The notes: a model not told the origin generated them from the letters alone. A stretch of 64,000 nt of DNA from Leucobacter sp. cx-42 (GCF_014529985.1 NZ_JACVMU010000006.1:272842-336841), one strand, 5' to 3'; numbered from the stretch's first letter, positions 26,659 through 34,927 are shown. Translations and numbers: made by a program.

Positions 26659-26681
26659 AACAAAAGTCCTGCGTAACTCTT

Positions 26682-26700
26682 GCAGCGCATCATGCGCTGC
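26682..26700. promoter_or_regulatory. perfect 19-bp palindrome upstream of the siderophore operon
   Basis: GCAGCGCAT and ATGCGCTGC flank a single C, 24 bp upstream of the SIP start. Size and spacing suit a dimeric repressor operator. It does not match the DtxR/IdeR consensus as I know it, so the regulator is unknown. Confidence 0.4.
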
Positions 26701-26845
26701 TGCGTGCGAATCCACGGGACGGCACATGAGTCATTCGCCTCAGTCGTTACAGCACCGCCGTGGATAGATACCCTCCAACCGTACGCAGAGCCAGTATCGC
26801 AGTACGGACATCGTGTTCCGTCTTTATGCCACCCTGACGTTGTCC

Positions 26846-27613
26846 TCACTCACCGGCGTTCCACAGTGCGCGATAGTAGGCGATTCGCTCGGCGTCAGGT
26901 GAGACCCCGTAGGCGTCCCAGAACACCCGTTCGTCATAGCGTGTGTAGTTCCACTCGAAGGAGAGCGTCATGACAGCGAGGTCCGCCCATCGATCCGCAG
27001 CCCCGACGCGAGCAACATCAACGTGCGCAAGAAAAGCCCCTGTCGAATCGAGCAACGTGTTTGGTGCACACGGATCCCCGTGGCACACCACCAGCTGATC
27101 AATCGAGGGCGCCTCTGGCACAGCGTCATCAGCGATTCCATCTGAAATCATGCGATGCCGAACGCCCCAGTCGAACGGGCAGTCATCCACTGGCAGCTCA
27201 TGCAGCTGCCGAAGTCCAGTGCCGAGCGCACGAAGCGCCACGTTCGGGTCAGCCTGCCAACGCGGGTCAACCGCCGATACGCCAGGTAGCGCATGCGTGA
27301 TCAACACTTCATCCTCGTGGGTCGCCGCGAGCGCAACAATCTGTGGCACCGGGTGAATGCCAGCGAGCCACCCCAGCCGATCAGCTTCGGCTGCGAGTGA
27401 CTCCCCCGAGCTCAACGGGTTCCACTTCACAAATAGTTCGGGCGCCGCGTCCCCCGCCTGTGTTGCTCGACGCACAGCGAAGGTGAGACCACCCACCGAG
27501 TTTTCCCAGACTGGAGTCAGCCCGGGGTTGGGAATACCTTCATCGGCAAGCGCAGCGTACACACTTTCAGGTACGTCGATGGGTCCTTTGGGGGCGCCTG
27601 CAAGTTCGAGCAT
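26846..27613 (-). CDS. aminoglycoside 3'-phosphotransferase-like kinase
   Basis: 255 residues from ATG 27613, close to the 264 or so of APH(3') enzymes; longer upstream frames have poor composition. ATP-site Lys is in LFVKWNP (~63). The catalytic loop is VVCHGDPCAPNTLLD (HGDxxxxN at 178-185), and the metal-binding segment HVDVARVGAADRWADLA follows the APH(3') pattern. The C-terminus has YGVSPDAERIAYYRALW, as in APH(3'). It may phosphorylate aminoglycosides, but it is isolated, with no mobile element near, so it may be an intrinsic kinase with another substrate. Confidence 0.8.
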   Translation of the reverse strand: MLELAGAPKGPIDVPESVYAALADEGIPNPGLTPVWENSVGGLTFAVRRATQAGDAAPELFVKWNPLSSGESLAAEADRLGWLAGIHPVPQIVALAATHEDEVLITHALPGVSAVDPRWQADPNVALRALGTGLRQLHELPVDDCPFDWGVRHRMISDGIADDAVPEAPSIDQLVVCHGDPCAPNTLLDSTGAFLAHVDVARVGAADRWADLAVMTLSFEWNYTRYDERVFWDAYGVSPDAERIAYYRALWNAGE

Positions 27614-27720
27614 CCCCGCAGTGTATCTGTCACGGCTGATGCAGTGAGTAGCATGGTGCGCAGCCGTGCCAATGCTGCCGTGGCAATGACAGGGACGCAG
27701 GCACGCAGAAGGAGCTCCAT

Positions 27721-28359
27721 TTGTTGCACGTATTTGATCTCGACGGGACGCTCCTCCGCGGCACAACCGCAAGCATCGAGATTGCGCGGACCAATGGCAC
27801 ACTCAGTGATCTTCACGCACTCGAAGCTGATTTTGCTGCGGGTGCGCTCGACACGAAAGGCTTCGCACAGGCAATCGGTGCGCTCTGGCGCGGGCTTGAT
27901 GATGCCACCGTCGAAGCAGCATTCTGCGCTGCCCCGTTTATGTCGGGAATCGAGCGCGTGGTCGCCGATATTGCGGCACGTGGCGAACGATCTGCTCTCA
28001 TCACCATGACTCCGACATTTTTTGCGGATCGCCTTTCCAGGTTCGGCTTCGACCACATCGCAGGCTCAGTGTTCCCCTCGCTCCCCCTGGTGCAGGCACC
28101 GAACCCTGATCGTATCCTCGTACCCGAGTCGAAGGTACACATCACTGACGACTTGCTCGCACACTATGGTTTCGATCGTTCGAGTTGCATGGCCTACGGC
28201 GACTCACTGTCAGACATGCCACTGTTTGCCACGCTCACCCGCACGGTCGCGATCAACGCAAGCGAAGCGCTGTGCGCACGCAGCAGCATGCAGTATCGCG
28301 GCAATGACCTGTGGGAGGCATACACAGCGGCGCGCAATCTGACCGCTTGGCCGAATTAG
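27721..28359 (+). CDS. HAD superfamily phosphatase (SerB-like)
   Basis: 212 residues. The start is TTG 27721, placed by AAGGAG seven bases upstream. HAD motif I is HVFDLDGTLLRG, motif II Thr is in ALITMTPTFF, a Lys sits in VPESKVHI, and motif IV is AYGDSLSDMPLF. A small helical cap lies between motifs I and II, typical of phosphoserine-phosphatase-like enzymes (subclass IB). It precedes a TetR regulator by 22 bp on the same strand. The phosphorylated substrate is unknown. Confidence 0.82.
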   Translation: MLHVFDLDGTLLRGTTASIEIARTNGTLSDLHALEADFAAGALDTKGFAQAIGALWRGLDDATVEAAFCAAPFMSGIERVVADIAARGERSALITMTPTFFADRLSRFGFDHIAGSVFPSLPLVQAPNPDRILVPESKVHITDDLLAHYGFDRSSCMAYGDSLSDMPLFATLTRTVAINASEALCARSSMQYRGNDLWEAYTAARNLTAWPN

Positions 28360-28378
28360 TAAACGGTCATACACTAAT
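28355..28378. promoter_or_regulatory. candidate TetR operator
   Basis: ATTAGT and ACTAAT arms separated by 12 bases lie directly before the TetR start at 28382 and overlap the end of the phosphatase gene. The position suits autorepression of the TetR / DHFR-like pair. Confidence 0.4.
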
Positions 28379-28381
28379 GTG

Positions 28382-28933
28382 ATGGCGCGACCACGAACAT
28401 CCTCCACAGACGAGATCATCTCGCGCATCGCGCTTTTCCTTGCCGAACGCGAGTGGCCAACCGCGACCTGGAGCCTCGCCGAAATCTCACCGGCCGCAGG
28501 CCTGAGTCCGGCCGGACTCATGAAACGTTTTGGCTCACGCGATGGCATCCTTGATGCGCTCGGCTCCCACTGGCTCGCACACATCCCCGAGCAACCCCGT
28601 TCCGGTGCAGACCCGGTGAGCGAGCTTCGCACGTTTCTCCTCGACACATTTGCAGCACCCACGGCGGTTGCAGCCACAGCGAGCCTCACCGAGCTCCTGC
28701 GCGACAGCTCACGTCCGACCGCAGCAGCAACCCTGCGCGAGGGCCAGGCTCGTCAAGCGCGATATGTGGCCCAGCTGCTCGCACTCGCGGATCCACCACT
28801 GCGCATCCCAGCAGCCACGGCGGCCGAGCTATTGCTCGACGCTTGCTCCGGCATACTCCTCAGAACCGCAAGCGGCGATACAACCTCAGTAGTGCACACC
28901 CTCGACACCTGTTTGGAGCTGTTCAGAAAATGA
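28382..28933 (+). CDS. TetR family transcriptional regulator
   Basis: 183 residues from ATG 28382 (a GTG lies one codon upstream). The N-terminal helix-turn-helix is ATWSLAEISPAAGLSPAGLMKRFGSRDG, shortened here to its key parts AEISPAAGLS and LMKRFGSRDGIL. The remainder is all-helical ligand domain. It overlaps the DHFR-like gene (ATGA), so the two are co-expressed, and a palindrome sits immediately before its start. The inducer is unknown. Confidence 0.85.
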   Translation: MARPRTSSTDEIISRIALFLAEREWPTATWSLAEISPAAGLSPAGLMKRFGSRDGILDALGSHWLAHIPEQPRSGADPVSELRTFLLDTFAAPTAVAATASLTELLRDSSRPTAAATLREGQARQARYVAQLLALADPPLRIPAATAAELLLDACSGILLRTASGDTTSVVHTLDTCLELFRK

Positions 28934-29496
28934 CAACACGCACCTGGCACGGACGTGCCTTTCTTGGCATGAGTCTCGACGGATTCATCGCAGGTCCTGA
29001 CGGCGACCTCTCATTTCTCGAATCCGCCCCTGGCGCAGGTCAACATGTCACCGTCGAGAGCGCGCACCCCGCATTCACTTGGGAGACATTCTTCCCCACC
29101 ATCGACACCCTCGTGCTCGGTCGCACCACCTACGAAAAGGTGCTGACGTTCGGCGACTGGCCATACGCCACATTGCGAGTGTTTGTGCTCAGCACAACGC
29201 TCACAACAGCCGACGAACGAGTGACCGTTGTGCGCTCGCTCGCCGAATTGCACCAAGCACTCGATGCCGCTGGCGCGCGTGAGGTGTACATCGACGGCGG
29301 CCGCACGGTGCAGGCCTGTCTCGCACTCGGGTTGATCGACGAACTCACCGTCTCAATTCTGCCGATGGTCATCGGCGGCGGATCACGACTCTTTGGCGAC
29401 GGCGATCAGGCAGAACTCGCGGTCAGGGGCACCCACGTTGCAGCGGATGGCCTCGTGCGGATCACCTATCGCGTACTGCGCTCCTCGCACGCTTGA
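28930..29496 (+). CDS. dihydrofolate reductase family protein (RibD C-terminal type)
   Basis: 188 residues from the ATG that overlaps the TetR stop. The family start GRAFLGMSLDGFIAGPDGDL is followed by DTLVLGRTTYEKVLTFGDWP and the NADPH-binding VYIDGGRTVQACLALGLIDEL, ending with VIGGGSRLFGDGD. These YyaP/RibD-like reductases use NADPH on unknown small substrates and are often paired with regulators. True folate reduction is unlikely because the housekeeping DHFR active-site context is absent. Confidence 0.85.
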   Translation: MTTRTWHGRAFLGMSLDGFIAGPDGDLSFLESAPGAGQHVTVESAHPAFTWETFFPTIDTLVLGRTTYEKVLTFGDWPYATLRVFVLSTTLTTADERVTVVRSLAELHQALDAAGAREVYIDGGRTVQACLALGLIDELTVSILPMVIGGGSRLFGDGDQAELAVRGTHVAADGLVRITYRVLRSSHA

Positions 29497-29588
29497 GCGC
29501 TCGGCGGGCACACTCGAGTGCCTGCCGAGCGTTTTCCGCTTTCCGCTTTCCAGATTTTGCGCGCAACCGGATATGCAATAATCGCCCC

Positions 29589-30248
29589 ATGCAGTCGTTG
29601 TCGCGCCTTCCGCACTTGGTGCGCGGATCGAGCGCAGCTGCGATTGCGACGTTTGCGGCACTTTTCTCGCATGTGCTCGGTGGCGGCGCGATGCCTGGAC
29701 CGCTCGGAATTGTAGTCCCGCTGCTGCTCTCACTGATGGTGTCGGTTCTGCTCGCTGGACGAAAACTTTCGCTGATACGCCTCTCTGTGTCTGTAGTAAC
29801 GAGTCAGATACTGTTCCACTCGTTGTTCGTGCTCGGCACGCCAGCTTCCGGGGCAGCTTCGCAGAGCGAACCTCCCAGCCCTCATCACGCACACGGGATG
29901 ATGCCGATGCCGATGCCGATGCCGATGCCGATGCTTTCTGAGCACTCAATGACTCAGATGCACAGTGGCTTTGAAATGTGGATCGCACACCTTGTCGGTG
30001 CGGTTGTGACCATCGCGTTCCTCTATCGAGGCGAGCGAGCCATCCACCATCTGCATCGAGTCACGGAACAGTTCATTGCTTGGGTGCGGCACCGCTTCAC
30101 GCCGACCATTCAGGTTCCTGCACTCTGGGCACCGGCCCCTGCACCGGTACAACCGGCCGAAGCCAAGGGCTGGACGGTGCTGTCCCAGATTCACGCTTCG
30201 ACGCTGAGCCGTCGTGGTCCGCCGGCTGTGCACCGGATCGCTTCATAG
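29589..30248 (+). CDS. membrane protein with Met/His-rich loop, probable copper-module member
   Basis: 219 residues from ATG 29589. Two or three N-terminal membrane helices (residues ~12-90) are followed by a metal-binding-like loop PHHAHGMMPMPMPMPMPMLS and EHSMTQMHSGFEMW, another membrane helix (IAHLVGAVVTIAFLY) and a basic, Pro/Ala-rich cytosolic tail. Met and His clusters bind Cu(I)/Cu(II). The gene lies directly before ycnI-like and copC/copD-like genes, so a role in copper handling is likely. A hexanucleotide repeat encodes the Met-Pro run and could vary in length. I do not recognise a named family. Confidence 0.7.
   Translation: MQSLSRLPHLVRGSSAAAIATFAALFSHVLGGGAMPGPLGIVVPLLLSLMVSVLLAGRKLSLIRLSVSVVTSQILFHSLFVLGTPASGAASQSEPPSPHHAHGMMPMPMPMPMPMLSEHSMTQMHSGFEMWIAHLVGAVVTIAFLYRGERAIHHLHRVTEQFIAWVRHRFTPTIQVPALWAPAPAPVQPAEAKGWTVLSQIHASTLSRRGPPAVHRIAS
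29901..29934 (+). repeat. ATGCCG hexanucleotide tandem repeat inside coding sequence
   Basis: Five perfect ATGCCG units plus ATGC, encoding alternating Met-Pro in the putative copper-binding loop. Copy-number change would keep the frame. Confidence 0.85.
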
Positions 30249-30576
30249 CTCTCTACGACAGATTCATCGTTTGCGTGGAGAGTGGCTTACGTCTGCCTGT
30301 CGCGAATTGAGAGCTGCGGAGCTGGAGTGTCTGTCGACGCTTCAGCGCGCCAACACAGCGTCGCAATAGCTTGAGCCTGAGCTTGAGCTTGAGCAGACCA
30401 TCAGCGATCCGCCCACCCACACATCCTCAGTCATGTGTATGACGCGTGCCAGCCCGCAAGAGCTGACAACGCCTGTGCAGGCGACCCCATTTCGCTCAGC
30501 CGGGTCTCGCACGGCACACACCTTGCTCGGTGCATACGATGCGCCGAAACACACGAAAGATATTCGAGAACGCAAA
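30249..30576. other. 328-bp gene-free stretch with GCTTGA-type repeats
   Basis: There is no convincing coding sequence; the frame upstream of the YcnI start has poor composition. At 30369-30392 four tandem hexamers read GCTTGA, GCCTGA, GCTTGA, GCTTGA. The stretch probably contains the promoter of the ycnI-copCD pair, but no clear -10/-35 or copper-repressor box was identified. Confidence 0.5.
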
Positions 30577-31299
30577 ATGAATCTCACCACATCATCACGA
30601 CGCCCGTTCATGCTTACTGGTGCAGCTGCACTCGGCGCGATCGCGCTTGCGCTTGGCGGCGCGACAGCAGCTAGCGCCCACGTCGGCGCCACCACAGACA
30701 CCAATGAAGCAGGCTCGTACACGGTCGTGTCTGTCAGCGTCCCCCACGGGTGCGACGTCTCACCTACGACGAAGGTCGCACTCAAAATTCCTGCTGGCAT
30801 TAACGCAGTGACGCCAACCCGGAACGCTTTCTACACTGTAGAGAAAGTCATGGAGGCGTTGGATACCCCGCTCACTGACAGCCACGGGAACGAGGTAACC
30901 GAACGAGTCGCGGAGGTCGTTTACACTGCGACCACACCGCTACCCGCTGATCAGCGTGACGTTTTCGAACTGTCGTTGCAGCTTCCTGAGGACGCAGCCG
31001 GTGAAGTCTTGTACTTCCCGACCGTTCAGACCTGTGCAGAAGGAGAATCAGCGTGGGTGCAGATTCCTGCAGACGGGCAGGATCCGCACGAGCTTGAACT
31101 CCCAGCGCCGAGTTTCGAGGTAGTTGCGGCAAGCGCTGACGGCCACAGCGGCCACGCTTCCGGGTCAGCTGCTGCAGATAACGCCGACGAGGCCGCAAGC
31201 GGCAGTCAAACGCCGCTCGTGATCACCTCGCTCATCGTCGGCGCGGCCGGACTCGTCGCCGGCGTGATCGCCCTCATCCGCGGCCGCAAGCAGGCGTGA
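30577..31299 (+). CDS. YcnI-like DUF1775 copper-binding protein
   Basis: 240 residues from ATG 30577. A long signal peptide ends at AASA before His, giving a mature N-terminus HVGATTDTNEAGSY; in YcnI-type proteins this histidine ligates Cu(II). The DUF1775 domain follows (YTVVSVSVPHGCDVSPTTKV, FELSLQLPEDAAGE), then a His-containing linker (DGHSGHASG) and a C-terminal membrane anchor ending GRKQA. It is exported and held on the outer face of the membrane. Its stop overlaps the GTG start of the CopC-CopD gene, so the two are translated together, as in ycnIJ. Confidence 0.88.
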   Translation: MNLTTSSRRPFMLTGAAALGAIALALGGATAASAHVGATTDTNEAGSYTVVSVSVPHGCDVSPTTKVALKIPAGINAVTPTRNAFYTVEKVMEALDTPLTDSHGNEVTERVAEVVYTATTPLPADQRDVFELSLQLPEDAAGEVLYFPTVQTCAEGESAWVQIPADGQDPHELELPAPSFEVVAASADGHSGHASGSAAADNADEAASGSQTPLVITSLIVGAAGLVAGVIALIRGRKQA

Positions 31300-33044
31300 A
31301 ATTGACCGTCTCCGGGGAACGATCCGCGCGCAGGCAGTGGGTCAGTATCCTTGCCCTGCTGGCCACCCTGGTTGGGCTGCAACTCACGTTCGGTGTCGGC
31401 AGCTCACCGGCGTTCGCACACGCCGAGCTACTGGAAACCACACCAGAGGACGGCGCAGTACTCGACATCGCGCCAGAAGCGGTCGAGTTGCGATTCAACG
31501 AGCCAGTTCGGGTCGTTGACGACGCGATGCGATTGTTCCCCGGAGACGGTGCTCCGGCGACCCTCACCGCCCGCACCAGCAACACCGCGGTCATCATCAA
31601 TCTTCCAGATGAGCTGGGCAACGGAGCATATACGCTCGCCTACCGCGTCGTATCTGCCGATGGTCACCCCATTGGTGGTGCACTCACCTTCCAAATTGGC
31701 GATGGCGATTACGCAACCCCCGTTTCGAGTGTGGCCTCTGCTGATCCTGTCGTTGCTGAAATGATCGTCTCCGTGTTGACAGTCGCCCAGTACCTCGGGT
31801 TGCTCGCCCTCGCAGGGCTTGTGTTCTTCAACCGCTTGGTGATCCGCTCTCCCAACGGTGCCGAATCGCGTATCCGCAGGTTCAGTCGCATCTCATACGG
31901 GACCGCGGTCGTGGCTTCACTGCTACTGATCCCCGTTTCAGGGGCACGAGTGACGGGAAATGAATTCATCACGTATCTCCCCGAGACCGGTGAACTTGTT
32001 CTCCTCTCCGCGCAGACATGGCTGCCAGGAGTTTCTTGGCAACTCCCCGTCACGGCAGGCCTAGTGCTCGGATTCGGGCTCGCGGCGTTGATCTCACAGA
32101 CTCGTGCCAATGCACGCCTGTGGCAGCATTTAGGGGTTCTCTGCACGGTAGGTGCGCTCGCATCTCCGGTGTTGATCGGACATACGCAAACGGTGCAGCC
32201 GACATGGGCGATGCTCCTTGCCGACCTCGGACACCTGATGACTGGCGCATTCTGGGTCGGCGGCACTATTGGGCTGCTCTGTGTGCTCGCCGCAGCACGC
32301 CCAGCATCGTCTCAGGGATTGCCAGGGATCCCATCGAACTCGCTTCTCGAAGTAGTCGCCAGATTCTCACAGTATGCGCTGATCAGCGTGATCGTGCTCG
32401 CGGTCAGCGGCACCGTCATGGCGTTCCTCATCGTAGGTTCTTGGGGCGCACTCTTCGGCAGCTGGTATGGGTGTCTGCTGCTCATCAAACTCGGCATCGT
32501 CGCAGTGGTGGTCGTGCTTGCTGCGTGGAACAGGCTCCGCGTCCTGCCGCGCATCACGAGCCAGCCAAGCGAACGCCAGCAATGGACCAGCTTGCGTCGC
32601 ACGCTCACAGGCGAAGCGGTGCTGCTCATTGCAGTCATTGCGGTCACCGGGTTCCTCACGAACACCAGCCCGAACTCAGCACCCGAGCGCGAGCAGGGAG
32701 GAAGCATCGCGGGATCCGCCGCCAAGGAAGTTCGTCTTGATGCAAGCTCTCAGGGATTGACGGTCGACGGTTCTGTCATCCCGGCGGCAGGAGGTGAGAA
32801 CGCTCTCACGTTCCGACTCGAGTATGATGGCGAGCCCGTCACAAGCGATGAGGTGAGCCTCGAAGCGCGGTTGCCGGAACAACAGCTCGGACCCTTTAGC
32901 GCGAGCCCGCAGTTCAATCCAGAGACCGGCGAATACAAAGCACAACTGATGTTGCCCGTTTCAGGTACCTGGCAGATCCAGATATCTGCGCGGATCGACG
33001 CCTATTCGCAGCCCATCGCGGTGATTCCTGTCACCATCAACTGA
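31296..33044 (+). CDS. CopC-CopD fusion copper uptake/resistance protein (YcnJ-like)
   Basis: 582 residues, GTG start overlapping the YcnI stop. The signal peptide ends at SPAFA before HAELLETTPEDG, the CopC N-terminal Cu ligand; the second CopC motif is SADGHPIGG (~120). From ~155 to ~460 eight or so membrane helices form the CopD part, with HTQTVQPTW and ADLGHLMTGAFWVGG (putative membrane metal ligands). The last ~100 residues (from KEVRLDASSQGL) look like a YtkA/FixH-type beta-sandwich facing outward. It probably moves copper across the membrane with YcnI as an extracytoplasmic chaperone. Confidence 0.9.
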   Translation: MKLTVSGERSARRQWVSILALLATLVGLQLTFGVGSSPAFAHAELLETTPEDGAVLDIAPEAVELRFNEPVRVVDDAMRLFPGDGAPATLTARTSNTAVIINLPDELGNGAYTLAYRVVSADGHPIGGALTFQIGDGDYATPVSSVASADPVVAEMIVSVLTVAQYLGLLALAGLVFFNRLVIRSPNGAESRIRRFSRISYGTAVVASLLLIPVSGARVTGNEFITYLPETGELVLLSAQTWLPGVSWQLPVTAGLVLGFGLAALISQTRANARLWQHLGVLCTVGALASPVLIGHTQTVQPTWAMLLADLGHLMTGAFWVGGTIGLLCVLAAARPASSQGLPGIPSNSLLEVVARFSQYALISVIVLAVSGTVMAFLIVGSWGALFGSWYGCLLLIKLGIVAVVVVLAAWNRLRVLPRITSQPSERQQWTSLRRTLTGEAVLLIAVIAVTGFLTNTSPNSAPEREQGGSIAGSAAKEVRLDASSQGLTVDGSVIPAAGGENALTFRLEYDGEPVTSDEVSLEARLPEQQLGPFSASPQFNPETGEYKAQLMLPVSGTWQIQISARIDAYSQPIAVIPVTIN

Positions 33045-33087
33045 TCCGGCCGCGCACTCTCGATAGCCGTTCCTTGAACTGACCGCG

Positions 33088-33133
33088 CGGTTGAGGGTGG
33101 GGATCAATGTAGATTGATCCCCACCCTCAACCG
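33088..33133. terminator. very strong 21-bp hairpin after the copper operon
   Basis: Perfect 21-bp stem (33088-33108 with 33113-33133) around the loop GTAG, 43 bp after the CopC-CopD stop. A bidirectional terminator is likely. Confidence 0.8.
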
Positions 33134-33196
33134 GGATAGGCATCCTTGGTTAATCAGACAGCTGATAGCTCGAAGCGCGGCCCCACAAACGACAAA

Positions 33197-33224
33197 GTCC
33201 CGGAAACCCTCAGGTTTCCGGGAC
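33197..33224 (-). terminator. intrinsic terminator of tRNA-Pro
   Basis: 12-bp stem GTCCCGGAAACC / GGTTTCCGGGAC with a 4-base loop, just downstream of the tRNA on the minus strand. On that strand the stem is followed by TTTGTCGTTTG, a usable U-rich tract. Confidence 0.8.
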
Positions 33225-33230
33225 AATCTG

Positions 33231-33304
<74 letters not shown>

Positions 33305-33432
33305 TTGTTATCTGGCTTTCACCAAGCAACCACTCAATAATAGCGAGGAATCTTCGTTTCGCCGATTCGAGCGCGACTCACACCCATACTCCCGCGTGAT
33401 TCTGCGGATCTTGTGACCAACGCCAAGAACAC

Positions 33433-33451
33433 AGCCGCGCGTTTCGCGGCT
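33433..33451. terminator. small hairpin at the end of the PPOX gene
   Basis: AGCCGCG / CGCGGCT stem of 7 bp with a 5-base loop overlapping the last base of the stop codon. It may terminate the minus-strand transcript, but the following tract is only moderately T-rich. Confidence 0.4.
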
Positions 33452-33888
33452 CAAAAACCGGGGTGGACGGCGTCGCGATCTGGCTCTTCGCCGAAGATGA
33501 AGTCACGGCCGGTCAGCGACGCGACCGCAATGCGCACGAACTCCATTTTGACGGTGGCCACCATGGGCTTCAGCGGCAGTTCCTCGGCACGTTCGATCTC
33601 GCTGAGCTTCTGGATGCGGTGTGCGTTGCCGCGGATCACGACGCTCCACCCGTTCTTGTCGTTGTACTCGTCAACCTCAAACAGCACCTCATGATTCACG
33701 ACGAGGCTAGAAAGTTTTGTCCCCTCAGCCGTGCGAAACACAATGCTCCGCTCGTCAACCACGTAGTTCACGGGAACGATGTCGAGCAAGCCCGCGACGT
33801 TTGTAACGATACGACCGACACGCTGCGTTGCGAGTCGTTCCCAGCAAGCGTCTTCGCTCAGTGCGGTGATGGGGACTTCAGTGTTCAT
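33451..33888 (-). CDS. pyridoxamine 5'-phosphate oxidase family flavin-binding protein
   Basis: 145 residues from ATG 33888; the frame is open far upstream, but that part is antisense to the NUDIX gene. The split-barrel pattern of small PPOX proteins is clear: LATQRVGRIVTNVAGLLDIVPVNYVVDERSIVFRT (opening strands, cited as LATQRVGRIV and VPVNYVVDERSIVFRT), GTKLSSLVVNHEVLFEVDE, and GWSVVIRGNAHRI. Actinobacteria have many such proteins binding FMN, F420 or haem, usually of unknown substrate. It is divergent from the NUDIX-NYN gene with an 87-bp gap. Confidence 0.85.
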   Translation of the reverse strand: MNTEVPITALSEDACWERLATQRVGRIVTNVAGLLDIVPVNYVVDERSIVFRTAEGTKLSSLVVNHEVLFEVDEYNDKNGWSVVIRGNAHRIQKLSEIERAEELPLKPMVATVKMEFVRIAVASLTGRDFIFGEEPDRDAVHPGF

Positions 33889-33975
33889 GTCCCCAATCTT
33901 GCCGTATCTCGGGTCGAAATTGTGGTAATTCGTAATCTCCATTCGAATGTCAGAGGCCTCCGATACGCTGGGAAA

Positions 33976-34878
33976 ATGAGCGATACTCGGAACACCGGAG
34001 ATGTCTGGGTCGAAGCCCCCGACGGGACTCGATACTGGGGCAAATTCGGCGCTGCCGGGTTGCTTACCTACGACCGCGCCCGTGATGCGGTGCTCATGCA
34101 GCACCGCGCAAGCTGGAGCGATCACGGTGGCACCTGGGGAATCCCCGGTGGCGCACTCCACGAGGGTGAGTCGGCAATCGCAGGTGCAATCCGTGAATCG
34201 CAGGAAGAGGCGGGCATTCCCGACGACTCCGTGCAGCCACGTTACACGCACGTGCTCAACCGCGAGGTGTGGTCGTACACCACCGTCATCGCCGAGACAG
34301 TGTTTCCTTTCGAGCCGGTCATCACCGACGCTGAAAGCGACGCACTCGAGTGGGTGCACGTTGATGAGGTCGATGGACTCGCGCTTCACCCCGGCTTTGC
34401 ACAGAGCTGGCCACTGCTGCGCACGCTGGTACGCGCGACACCGACCGTCGTTGTCGACGCAGCAAACGTCATGCTGACCATGTCTGGCACCTGGTGGCGG
34501 GACCGCAAAGGCGCGACAGAGCGTCTGCGCGACCGCATTAACGAGGCCGCACCGCGCGGCATCCGCCCCGGCTTCATCGGGTTGCCGCCGACTGAGGCGC
34601 CCGGGCTTGACCTCGTCTTCCCCGAATGGATTTTTGTCACTGAAAGCACCGCTCGTGGTGTGGCTTCAGTTGATCATGTCACCGCTGTCGACGCCGTCCA
34701 CTCCGGTGACGACACGATCGTCGACCAGGTGAGGGCTGCAGCGCTCAACGGCAACACCATCACGGTCGTCACCAACGACGACGAGCTGCGCGTTCGCTGC
34801 TCGGTCTCCGGCGCTGGCAATTTCCGTGGCGGCGCACAGCTGCTATTGCTGCTGCCGGAAGAACCCGCGGCGGCGTAA
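33976..34878 (+). CDS. NUDIX hydrolase - NYN/PIN-like nuclease fusion protein
   Basis: 300 residues from ATG 33976; the long open frame upstream is antisense to the PPOX gene. Residues ~20-150 are a NUDIX domain with the box GALHEGESAIAGAIRESQEE continuing AGI. From ~155 a second domain begins VVVDAANVMLTMSGTWWRD and continues to SGDDTIVDQ and VVTNDDELR; the spaced acidic residues (DAAN, DD, NDDE) are those of NYN/PIN-type RNases. One protein therefore has a nucleotide-diphosphate hydrolase and a possible metal-dependent RNase. A role in RNA or nucleotide turnover is inferred. Confidence 0.78.
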   Translation: MSDTRNTGDVWVEAPDGTRYWGKFGAAGLLTYDRARDAVLMQHRASWSDHGGTWGIPGGALHEGESAIAGAIRESQEEAGIPDDSVQPRYTHVLNREVWSYTTVIAETVFPFEPVITDAESDALEWVHVDEVDGLALHPGFAQSWPLLRTLVRATPTVVVDAANVMLTMSGTWWRDRKGATERLRDRINEAAPRGIRPGFIGLPPTEAPGLDLVFPEWIFVTESTARGVASVDHVTAVDAVHSGDDTIVDQVRAAALNGNTITVVTNDDELRVRCSVSGAGNFRGGAQLLLLLPEEPAAA

Positions 34879-34908
34879 CCGCACGGCGCGCACCGTACGC
34901 CGTGCGGT
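34878..34908. terminator. hairpin between convergent NUDIX-NYN and exporter genes
   Basis: 11-bp stem ACCGCACGGCG / CGCCGTGCGGT (34878-34888 with 34898-34908), beginning on the last base of the NUDIX-NYN stop. A further copy of CCGCACGGCG follows at 34918. Confidence 0.65.
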
Positions 34909-34927
34909 CGCTCGTCACCGCACGGCG

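Noticed and set aside
30433..30576. N-terminal extension of the YcnI-like protein
   Set aside because: A canonical signal peptide begins at 30577; upstream residues lack coding character.
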